Part shown: positions 52,138 to 62,429 of the stretch, one piece after another | Position numbering within the stretch: position 1 is the stretch's first letter | How the letters are laid out: each line of letters starts with the position of its first letter | DNA from: Hippasteria phrygiana | Taxonomy: Eukaryota > Echinodermata > Asteroidea > Valvatida > Goniasteridae | DNA length: 64,000 nt | Reading direction: 5' to 3' | NCBI GenBank assembly: GCA_037893225.1 | Contig: JAZGUH010000326.1 | Coordinates: forward strand, 2,728,001-2,792,000 | Notes under the pieces: generated by a model | What the model was told of the DNA's origin: nothing | Seen by the model: only the letters and a program-made list of their open reading frames with translations | The model's database searches: none | Position numbers and translations under genes: made by a program

Positions 52138-54008
52138 GGAAGAAATTAGGTGCGAGGTTTGAATTTTCTCGAAGAGTTCTAACGCTGTGAAGCTGGCGAT
52201 GGTCTCAAATTGTTGCGCTAGATCTAAGCTACCCATAAGTGTAAAAATTACTTGATTTGGTCAATATACCATTCAATTATGAACAGGGAAAGGAGGGGCG
52301 TTCATCTGAAAATGTGGCAAACGTTAAGCAGTCACAATGCAGTAAACGGAAGAACGCACACAGAGTTCACAGGAAGAAATTTGTTGCGAGGTTTGAATTT
52401 TCTCAAAGAGTTCTAACGCTGTGAAGCTAACGATGGTCTCAAATTGTTGCGCTAGATCTAAGCTACCCATACGTGTGAAAATTGCTGGATTTGGTCAATA
52501 TCCCATTCAATTATGAACAGGGAAAGGCGGGGCGTTCATCTGAAAATGTGGCAAACGTTAAGCAGTCACAATGCAGTAAACGGGAGAACGCACACAGAGT
52601 TCACGGGAAGAAATTAGGTGCGAGGTTTGAATTTTCTCGAAGAGTTCTAACGCTGTGAAGCTGGTGATGGTCTCAAATTGTTGCGCTATATCTAAGCTAC
52701 CCATACGTGTAAACATTACTGGATTTGGTCAATATCCCATTCAATTATGAACAGGGAAAGGAGGGGCGTTCATCTGAAAATATGGCAAACGTTAAGCAGC
52801 CACAATGCAGTAAACGGGAGAACGCACACAGAGTTCACGGGAAGAAATTTGTTGCTAGGTTTGAATTTTCTCGAAGAGTTCTAACGCTGTGAAGCTGGCG
52901 ATTGTCTCAAATTGTTGCGCTAGATCTAAGCTACCCATACGTGTGAAAATTGCTGGATTTGGTCAATATCCCATTCAATTATGAACAGGGAAAGGAGGGG
53001 CGTTCATCTGAAAATGTGGCAAACGTTAAGCAGTCACAATGCAGTAAACGGGAGAACGCACACAGAGTTCACGGGAAGAAATTTGTTGCGAGGTTTGAAT
53101 TTTCTCGAAGAGTTCTAACGCTGTGAAGCTGGCGATTGTCTGAAATTGTTGCGCTAGATCTAAGCTACCCATACGTGTGAAAATTGCTGGATTTGGTCAA
53201 TATCCCATTCAATTATGAACAGGGAAAGGAGGGGCGTTCATCTGAAAATGTGGCAAACGTTAAGCAGTAACAATACAGAATCGGAAGAACGCACACAGAG
53301 TTCACAGGAAGAAATTTATTGCGAGGTTTGAATTTTCTCGAAGAGTTCAAACGCTGTGAAGCTGGCGATTGTCTCAAATTGTTGAGCTAGATCTAAGCTA
53401 CCCATACGTGTGAAAATTGCTGGATTTGGTCAATATCCCATTCAATTATGAACAGGGAAAGGAGGGGCGTTCATCTGAAAATGTGGCAAACGTTAAGCAG
53501 TCACAATGCAGTAAACGGAAGAACGCACACAGAGTTCACAGGAAGAAATTAGTTGCGAGGTTTGAATTTTCTCGAAGAGTTCTAACGCTGTGAAGCTGGC
53601 GATGGTCTGAAATTGTTGCGCTATATCTAAGCTACCCATACGTGTGAAAATTACTAGATTTGGTCAATATCCCATTCAATTATGAACAGGGAAAGGAGGG
53701 GCGTTCATCTGAAAATGTGGCAAACGTTAAGCAGCCACAATGCAGTAAAAGGGAGAACGCACACAGAGTTCACGGGAAGAAATTTGTTGCGAGGTTTGAA
53801 TTTTATCGTAGAGTTCTAACGCTGTGAAGCTGGCGATTGTCTCAAATTGTTGCGCTAGATCTAAGCTACCAATACGTGTGAAAATTGCTGGATTTGGTCA
53901 ATATCCCATTCAATTATGAACAGGGAAAGGAGGGGCGTTCATCTGAAATTGTGGCAAACGTTTAGCAGTCACAATGCAGTAAACGGGAGAACGCACACAG
54001 AGTTCACG
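52138..54008 (+). repeat. Y-Z-A-B-E-C-R-D run
   Basis: Eight monomers, one of them 233 bp (E at 53074, ending agtaac + aatacagaatcgg). Private changes are agctaacg in Z (52372) and ttattgcg in C (53307). C-R-D (53307-54008) resembles the first-kilobase tetramer blocks (C-R-D at 2105-2806), tying both ends of the window to the same older monomer set. D (53775) carries gaaattgtgg and gtttagcag, the second of which opens a longer minus-strand frame. Confidence 0.9.
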
Positions 54009-55176
54009 GGAAGAAATTAGGTGCGAGGTTTGAATTTTCTCGAAGAGTTCTAACGCTGTGAAGCTGGCGATGGTCTCAAATTGTTGCGCTAGCTCTAAGC
54101 TACCCATACGTGTGAAAATTGCTGGATTTGGTCAATATACCATTCAATTATGAACAGGGAAAGGAGGGGCGTTCATCTGAAAATTTGGCAAACGTTAAGC
54201 AGCTACAATGCAGTAAACGGTAGAAGCAGACAGAGTTCACGGGAAGAAATTTGTTGCGAAGTTTGAATTTTCTCGAAGAGTTCTAACGCTGTGAAGCTGG
54301 CGATGGTCTGAAATTGTTGCGCTAGATCTAAGCTACCCATACTTGTAAAAATTACTGGATTTGGTCAATATCCCATTCAATTATGAACAGGGAAAGGAGG
54401 GGCGTTCATCTGAAAATGTGGCAAACGTTAAGCAGTCACAATACAGAATCGGAAGAACGCACACAGAGTTCACGGGAAGAAATTAGGTGCGAGGTTTGAA
54501 TTTTCTCGAAGAGTTGTAACGCTGTGAAGCTGGCGATTGTCTCAAATTGTTGCGCTAGATCTAAGCTACCCATAAGTGTGAAAATTGCTGGAATTGGTCA
54601 ATATCCCATTCAATTATGAACAGGGAAAGGAGGGGCGTTCATCTGAAAATGTGGCAAACGTTAAGCAGTCAAAATGCAGTAAACGGGAGAACGCACACAG
54701 AGTTCACGGGAAGAAATTAGGTGCGAGGTTTGAATTTTCTCGAAGAGTTCTAACGCTGTGAAGCTGGCGATGGTCTCAAATTGTTGCGCTAGATCTAAGC
54801 TACCCATACGTGTGAAAATTGCTGGATTTGGTCAATATCCCATTCAATTATGAACAGGGAAAGGAGGGGCGTTCATCTGAAAATGTGGCAAACGTTAAGC
54901 AGTCACAATGCAGTAAACGGGAGAACGCACACAGAGTTCACGGGAAGAAATTAGGTGCGAGGTTTGAATTTTTTCGAAGAGTTCTAACGCTGTGAAGCTG
55001 GCGATGGTCTCAAATTGTTGCGCTAGATCTAAGCTACCCATACGTGTGAAAATTGCTGGATTTGGTCAATATCCCATTCAATTATGAACAGGGAAAGGAG
55101 GGGCGTTCATCTGAAAATGTGGCAAACGTTAAGCAGTCACAATGCAGTAAACGGGAGAACGCACACAGAGTTCACG
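54009..55176 (+). repeat. Transition monomers before the 3' HOR
   Basis: Five monomers that fit no HOR unit well. 54009 is an aggtgc monomer with agctct in place of agatct and a J-like tail (gagaagcag, 233 bp). 54242 starts as K and ends aatacagaatcgg (233 bp). 54475 carries gttgtaac, cataagtgtg and ggaattgg. 54709 and 54943 are near-identical aggtgc monomers, the second with ttttcg. The higher density of private changes suggests an older, less homogenised stretch. Confidence 0.88.
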
Positions 55177-56814
55177 GGAAGAAATTAGGTGCGAGGTTTG
55201 AATTTTCTCGAGGAGTTCTAACGCTGTGAAGCTGGTGATGGTCTGAAATTGTTGCGCTATATCTAAGCTACCCATACGTGTAAACATTACTGGATTTGGT
55301 CAATATACCATTCAATTATGAACAAGGAAAGGAGGGGCGTTCATCTGAAAATGTGGCAAACGTTAAGCAGCCACAATGCAGTAAACGGGAGAACGCACAC
55401 AGAGTTCACGGGAAGAAATTTGTTGCTAGGTTTGAATTTTCTCGAAGAGTTCTAACGCTGTGAAGCTGGCGATTGTCTCAAATTGTTGCGCTAGATCTAA
55501 GCTACCCATACGTGTGAAAATTGCTGGATTTGGTCAATATCCCATTCAATTATGAACAGGGAAAGGAGGGGCGTTCATCTGAAAATGTGGCAAACGTTAA
55601 GCAGTCACAATGCAGTAAACGGGAGAACGCACACAGAGTTCATGGGAAGAAATTAGGTGCGAGGTTTGAATTTTCTCGAAGAGTTCTAACGCTGTGAAGC
55701 TGGCGATGGTCTCAAATTGTTGCGCTAGATCTAAGCTACCCATAAGTGTAAAACTTACTTGATTTGGTCAATATACCATTCAATTATGAACAGGGAAAGG
55801 AGGGGCGTTCATCTGAAAATGTGGCAAACGTTAAGCAGCCACAATGCAGTAAACGGGAGAACGCACACAGAGTTCACGGGAAGAAATTTGTTGCTAGGTT
55901 TGAATTTTCTCGAAGAGTTCTAACGCTGTGAAGCTGGCGATTGTCTCAAATTGTTGCGCTAGATATAAGCTACCCATACGTGTGAAAATTGCTGGATTTG
56001 GTCAATATCCCATTCAATTATGAACAGGGAAAGGAGGGGCGTTCATCTGAAAATGTGGCAAACGTTAAGCAGTCACAATGCAGTAAACGGGAGAACGCAC
56101 ACAGAGTTCACGGCAAGAAATTAGGTGCGAGGTTTGAATTTTCTCGAAGAGTTCTAACGCTGTGAAGCTGGCGATGGTCTCAAATTGTTGCGCTAGATCT
56201 AAGCTACCCATAAGTGTAAAAATTACTTGATTTGGTCAATATACCATTCAATTATGAACAGGGAAAGGAGGGGCGTTCATCTGAAAATGTGGCAAACGTT
56301 AAGCAGTCACAATGCAGTAAACGGAAGAACGCACACAGAGTTCACAGGAAGAAATTTGTTGCGAGGTTTGAATTTTCTCAAAGAGTTCTAACGCTGTGAA
56401 GCTGGCGATGGTCTCAAATTGTTGCGCTAGATCTAAGCTACCCATACGTGTGAAAATTGCTGGATTTGGTCAATATCCCATTCAATTATGAACAGGGAAA
56501 GGAGGGGCGTTCATCTGAAAATGTGGCAAACGTTAAGCAGTCACAATGCAGTAAACGGGAGAACGCACACAGAGTTCACGGGAAGAAATTAGGTGCGAGG
56601 TTTGAATTTTCTCGAAGAGTTCTAACGCTGTGAAATTGGCGATGGTCTCAAATTGTTGCGCTAGATCTAAGCTACCCATACGTGTGAAAATTGCTGGATT
56701 TGGTCAATATCCCATTCAATTATGAACAGGGAAAGGAGGGGCGTTCATCTGAAAATGTGGCAAACGTTAAGCAGTCACAATGCAGTAAACGGGAGAACGC
56801 ACACAGAGTTCACG
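55177..56814 (+). repeat. 3' HOR unit 1 (7 monomers, 1638 bp)
   Basis: Seven 234-bp monomers starting at 55177, 55411, 55645, 55879, 56113, 56347 and 56581. In order their marks are: W-like with aacaagg; B with a catggg end; Y-like with gtaaaactt; B with agatataag and a cggc end; Y with gtaaaaatt; Z-like with ctcaaagag; and an aggtgc monomer with gtgaaattgg. The marks aacaagg, gtaaaactt, agatataag and gtgaaattgg occur only in this HOR family. Confidence 0.95.
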
Positions 56815-58452
56815 GGAAGAAATTAGGTGCGAGGTTTGAATTTTCTCGAGGAGTTCTAACGCTGTGAAGCTGGTGATGGTCTGAAATTGTTGCGCTATAT
56901 CTAAGCTACCCATACGTGTAAACATTACTGGATTTGGTCAATATACCATTCAATTATGAACAAGGAAAGGAGGGGCGTTCATCTGAAAATGTGGCAAACG
57001 TTAAGCAGCCACAATGCAGTAAACGGGAGAACGCACACAGAGTTCACGGGAAGAAATTTGTTGCTAGGTTTGAATTTTCTCGAAGAGTTCTAACGCTGTG
57101 AAGCTGGCGATTGTCTCAAATTGTTGCGCTAGATCTAAGCTACCCATACGTGTGAAAATTGCTGGATTTGGTCAATATCCCATTCAATTATGAACAGGGA
57201 AAGGAGGGGCGTTCATCTGAAAATGTGGCAAACGTTAAGCAGTCACAATGCAGTAAACGGGAGAACGCACACAGAGTTCATGGGAAGAAATTAGGTGCGA
57301 GGTTTGAATTTTCTCGAAGAGTTCTAACGCTGTGAAGCTGGCGATGGTCTCAAATTGTTGCGCTAGATCTAAGCTACCCATAAGTGTAAAACTTACTTGA
57401 TTTGGTCAATATACCATTCAATTATGAACAGGGAAAGGAGGGGCGTTCATCTGAAAATGTGGCAAACGTTAAGCAGCCACAATGCAGTAAACGGGAGAAC
57501 GCACACAGAGTTCACGGGAAGAAATTTGTTGCTAGGTTTGAATTTTCTCGAAGAGTTCTAACGCTGTGAAGCTGGCGATTGTCTCAAATTGTTGCGCTAG
57601 ATATAAGCTACCCATACGTGTGAAAATTGCTGGATTTGGTCAATATCCCATTCAATTATGAACAGGGAAAGGAGGGGCGTTCATCTGAAAATGTGGCAAA
57701 CGTTAAGCAGTCACAATGCAGTAAACGGGAGAACGCACACAGAGTTCACGGCAAGAAATTAGGTGCGAGGTTTGAATTTTCTCGAAGAGTTCTAACGCTG
57801 TGAAGCTGGCGATGGTCTCAAATTGTTGCGCTAGATCTAAGCTACCCATAAGTGTAAAAATTACTTGATTTGGTCAATATACCATTCAATTATGAACAGG
57901 GAAAGGAGGGGCGTTCATCTGAAAATGTGGCAAACGTTAAGCAGTCACAATGCAGTAAACGGAAGAACGCACACAGAGTTCACAGGAAGAAATTTGTTGC
58001 GAGGTTTGAATTTTCTCAAAGAGTTCTAACGCTGTGAAGCTGGCGATGGTCTCAAATTGTTGCGCTAGATCTAAGCTACCCATACGTGTGAAAATTGCTG
58101 GATTTGGTCAATATCCCATTCAATTATGAACAGGGAAAGGAGGGGCGTTCATCTGAAAATGTGGCAAACGTTAAGCAGTCACAATGCAGTAAACGGGAGA
58201 ACGCACACAGAGTTCACGGGAAGAAATTAGGTGCGAGGTTTGAATTTTCTCGAAGAGTTCTAACGCTGTGAAATTGGCGATGGTCTCAAATTGTTGCGCT
58301 AGATCTAAGCTACCCATACGTGTGAAAATTGCTGGATTTGGTCAATATCCCATTCAATTATGAACAGGGAAAGGAGGGGCGTTCATCTGAAAATGTGGCA
58401 AACGTTAAGCAGTCACAATGCAGTAAACGGGAGAACGCACACAGAGTTCACG
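56815..58452 (+). repeat. 3' HOR unit 2 (1638 bp)
   Basis: Repeats unit 1 at every marker with a step of exactly 1638 bp (aacaagg at 56959, gtaaaactt monomer at 57283). I saw no difference from unit 1, so the two copies are very recent duplicates or actively homogenised. Confidence 0.95.
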
Positions 58453-60791
58453 GGAAGAAATTAGGTGCGAGGTTTGAATTTTCTCGAGGAGTTCTAACGC
58501 TGTGAAGCTGGTGATGGTCTGAAATTGTTGCGCTATATCTAAGCTACCCATACGTGTAAACATTACTGGATTTGGTCAATATACCATTCAATTATGAACA
58601 AGGAAAGGAGGGGCGTTCATCTGAAAATGTGGCAAACGTTAAGCAGCCACAATGCAGTAAACGGGAGAACGCACACAGAGTTCACGGGAAGAAATTTGTT
58701 GCTAGGTTTGAATTTTCTCGAAGAGTTCTAACGCTGTGAAGCTGGCGATTGTCTCAAATTGTTGCGCTAGATCTAAGCTACCCATACGTGTGAAAATTGC
58801 TGGATTTGGTCAATATCCCATTCAATTATGAACAGGGAAAGGAGGGGCGTTCATCTGAAAATGTGGCAAACGTTAAGCAGTCACAATGCAGTAAACGGGA
58901 GAACGCACACAGAGTTCATGGGAAGAAATTAGGTGCGAGGTTTGAATTTTCTCGAAGAGTTCTAACGCTGTGAAGCTGGCGATGGTCTCAAATTGTTGCG
59001 CTAGATCTAAGCTACCCATAAGTGTAAAACTTACTTGATTTGGTCAATATACCATTCAATTATGAACAGGGAAAGGAGGGGCGTTCATCTGAAAATGTGG
59101 CAAACGTTAAGCAGCCACAATGCAGTAAACGGGAGAACGCACACAGAGTTCACGGGAAGAAATTTGTTGCTAGGTTTGAATTTTCTCGAAGAGTTCTAAC
59201 GCTGTGAAGCTGGCGATTGTCTCAAATTGTTGCGCTAGATATAAGCTACCCATACGTGTGAAAATTGCTGGATTTGGTCAATATCCCATTCAATTATGAA
59301 CAGGGAAAGGAGGGGCGTTCATCTGAAAATGTGGCAAACGTTAAGCAGTCACAATGCAGTAAACGGGAGAACGCACACAGAGTTCACGGCAAGAAATTAG
59401 GTGCGAGGTTTGAATTTTCTCGAAGAGTTCTAACGCTGTGAAGCTGGCGATGGTCTCAAATTGTTGCGCTAGATCTAAGCTACCCATAAGTGTAAAAATT
59501 ACTTGATTTGGTCAATATACCATTCAATTATGAACAGGGAAAGGAGGGGCGTTCATCTGAAAATGTGGCAAACGTTAAGCAGTCACAATGCAGTAAACGG
59601 AAGAACGCACACAGAGTTCACAGGAAGAAATTTGTTGCGAGGTTTGAATTTTCTCAAAGAGTTCTAACGCTGTGAAGCTGGCGATGGTCTCAAATTGTTG
59701 CGCTAGATCTAAGCTACCCATACGTGTGAAAATTGCTGGATTTGGTCAATATCCCATTCAATTATGAACAGGGAAAGGCGGGGCGTTCATCTGAAAATGT
59801 GGCAAACGTTAAGCAGTCACAATGCAGTAAACGGGAGAACGCACACAGAGTTCACGGGAAGAAATTAGGTGCGAGGTTTGAATTTTCTCGAAGAGTTCTA
59901 ACGCTGTGAAGCTGGTGATGGTCTCAAATTGTTGCGCTATATCTAAGCTACCCATACGTGTAAACATTACTGGATTTGGTCAATATCCCATTCAATTATG
60001 AACAGGGAAAGGAGGGGCGTTCATCTGAAAATATGGCAAACGTTAAGCAGCCACAATGCAGTAAACGGGAGAACGCACACAGAGTTCACGGGAAGAAATT
60101 TGTTGCTAGGTTTGAATTTTCTCGAAGAGTTCTAACGCTGTGAAGCTGGCGATTGTCTCAAATTGTTGCGCTAGATCTAAGCTACCCATACGTGTGAAAA
60201 TTGCTGGATTTGGTCAATATCCCATTCAATTATGAACAGGGAAAGGAGGGGCGTTCATCTGAAAATGTGGCAAACGTTAAGCAGTCACAATGCAGTAAAC
60301 GGGAGAACGCACACAGAGTTCACGGGAAGAAATTTGTTGCGAGGTTTGAATTTTCTCGAAGAGTTCTAACGCTGTGAAGCTGGCGATTGTCTGAAATTGT
60401 TGCGCTAGATCTAAGCTACCCATACGTGTGAAAATTGCTGGATTTGGTCAATATCCCATTCAATTATGAACAGGGAAAGGAGGGGCGTTCATCTGAAAAT
60501 GTGGCAAACGTTAAGCAGTAACAATACAGAATCGGAAGAACGCACACAGAGTTCACAGGAAGAAATTTGTTGCGAGGTTTGAATTTTCTCGAAGAGTTCA
60601 AACGCTGTGAAGCTGGCGATTGTCTCAAATTGTTGAGCTAGATCTAAGCTACCCATACGTGTGAAAATTGCTGGATTTGGTCAATATCCCATTCAATTAT
60701 GAACAGGGAAAGGAGGGGCGTTCATCTGAAAATGTGGCAAACGTTAAGCAGTCACAATACAGTAAACGGGAGAACGCACACAGAGTTCACG
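58453..60791 (+). repeat. 3' HOR unit 3, enlarged to 10 monomers (2339 bp)
   Basis: The first five monomers and the Z-like sixth (59623) follow the unit. The sixth carries ggcgggg, and instead of the gtgaaattgg monomer there follow A (59857), B (60091), E ending agtaac + aatacagaatcgg (60325, 233 bp) and C (60558). C ends with a hybrid aatacagtaaacggg tail. This foreign run matches the Z-A-B-E-C order at 52372-53540. It looks like a block from the neighbouring HOR family moved into the 3' HOR by unequal exchange. Confidence 0.93.
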
Positions 60792-62429
60792 GGAAGAAAT
60801 TAGGTGCGAGGTTTGAATTTTCTCGAGGAGTTCTAACGCTGTGAAGCTGGTGATGGTCTGAAATTGTTGCGCTATATCTAAGCTACCCATACGTGTAAAC
60901 ATTACTGGATTTGGTCAATATACCATTCAATTATGAACAAGGAAAGGAGGGGCGTTCATCTGAAAATGTGGCAAACGTTAAGCAGCCACAATGCAGTAAA
61001 CGGGAGAACGCACACAGAGTTCACGGGAAGAAATTTGTTGCTAGGTTTGAATTTTCTCGAAGAGTTCTAACGCTGTGAAGCTGGCGATTGTCTCAAATTG
61101 TTGCGCTAGATCTAAGCTACCCATACGTGTGAAAATTGCTGGATTTGGTCAATATCCCATTCAATTATGAACAGGGAAAGGAGGGGCGTTCATCTGAAAA
61201 TGTGGCAAACGTTAAGCAGTCACAATGCAGTAAACGGGAGAACGCACACAGAGTTCATGGGAAGAAATTAGGTGCGAGGTTTGAATTTTCTCGAAGAGTT
61301 CTAACGCTGTGAAGCTGGCGATGGTCTCAAATTGTTGCGCTAGATCTAAGCTACCCATAAGTGTAAAACTTACTTGATTTGGTCAATATACCATTCAATT
61401 ATGAACAGGGAAAGGAGGGGCGTTCATCTGAAAATGTGGCAAACGTTAAGCAGCCACAATGCAGTAAACGGGAGAACGCACACAGAGTTCACGGGAAGAA
61501 ATTTGTTGCTAGGTTTGAATTTTCTCGAAGAGTTCTAACGCTGTGAAGCTGGCGATTGTCTCAAATTGTTGCGCTAGATATAAGCTACCCATACGTGTGA
61601 AAATTGCTGGATTTGGTCAATATCCCATTCAATTATGAACAGGGAAAGGAGGGGCGTTCATCTGAAAATGTGGCAAACGTTAAGCAGTCACAATGCAGTA
61701 AACGGGAGAACGCACACAGAGTTCACGGCAAGAAATTAGGTGCGAGGTTTGAATTTTCTCGAAGAGTTCTAACGCTGTGAAGCTGGCGATGGTCTCAAAT
61801 TGTTGCGCTAGATCTAAGCTACCCATAAGTGTAAAAATTACTTGATTTGGTCAATATACCATTCAATTATGAACAGGGAAAGGAGGGGCGTTCATCTGAA
61901 AATGTGGCAAACGTTAAGCAGTCACAATGCAGTAAACGGAAGAACGCACACAGAGTTCACAGGAAGAAATTTGTTGCGAGGTTTGAATTTTCTCAAAGAG
62001 TTCTAACGCTGTGAAGCTGGCGATGGTCTCAAATTGTTGCGCTAGATCTAAGCTACCCATACGTGTGAAAATTGCTGGATTTGGTCAATATCCCATTCAA
62101 TTATGAACAGGGAAAGGAGGGGCGTTCATCTGAAAATGTGGCAAACGTTAAGCAGTCACAATGCAGTAAACGGGAGAACGCACACAGAGTTCACGGGAAG
62201 AAATTAGGTGCGAGGTTTGAATTTTCTCGAAGAGTTCTAACGCTGTGAAATTGGCGATGGTCTCAAATTGTTGCGCTAGATCTAAGCTACCCATACGTGT
62301 GAAAATTGCTGGATTTGGTCAATATCCCATTCAATTATGAACAGGGAAAGGAGGGGCGTTCATCTGAAAATGTGGCAAACGTTAAGCAGTCACAATGCAG
62401 TAAACGGGAGAACGCACACAGAGTTCACG
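60792..62429 (+). repeat. 3' HOR unit 4 (1638 bp)
   Basis: A complete regular unit with aacaagg at 60936, gtaaaactt, agatataag, ctcaaagag and gtgaaattgg in order. It resumes the exact unit after the enlarged third copy. Confidence 0.95.

Noticed and set aside
22909..52292. Long duplications as assembly artefacts
   Set aside because: Not fully excluded, but the copies differ at a few sites (for example aaatcgttg, gtgtaaaaattgc, agctaacg) and have different flanks, which favours true duplicates. Spanning long reads would settle it.
53910..54107. 65-codon minus-strand open reading frame
   Set aside because: It is satellite sequence read across a monomer junction, longer than its sisters only because one base change at 53963 removes a recurring TAA. 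There is no recognisable domain and no coding constraint, and the frame is disrupted in 233-bp monomers.
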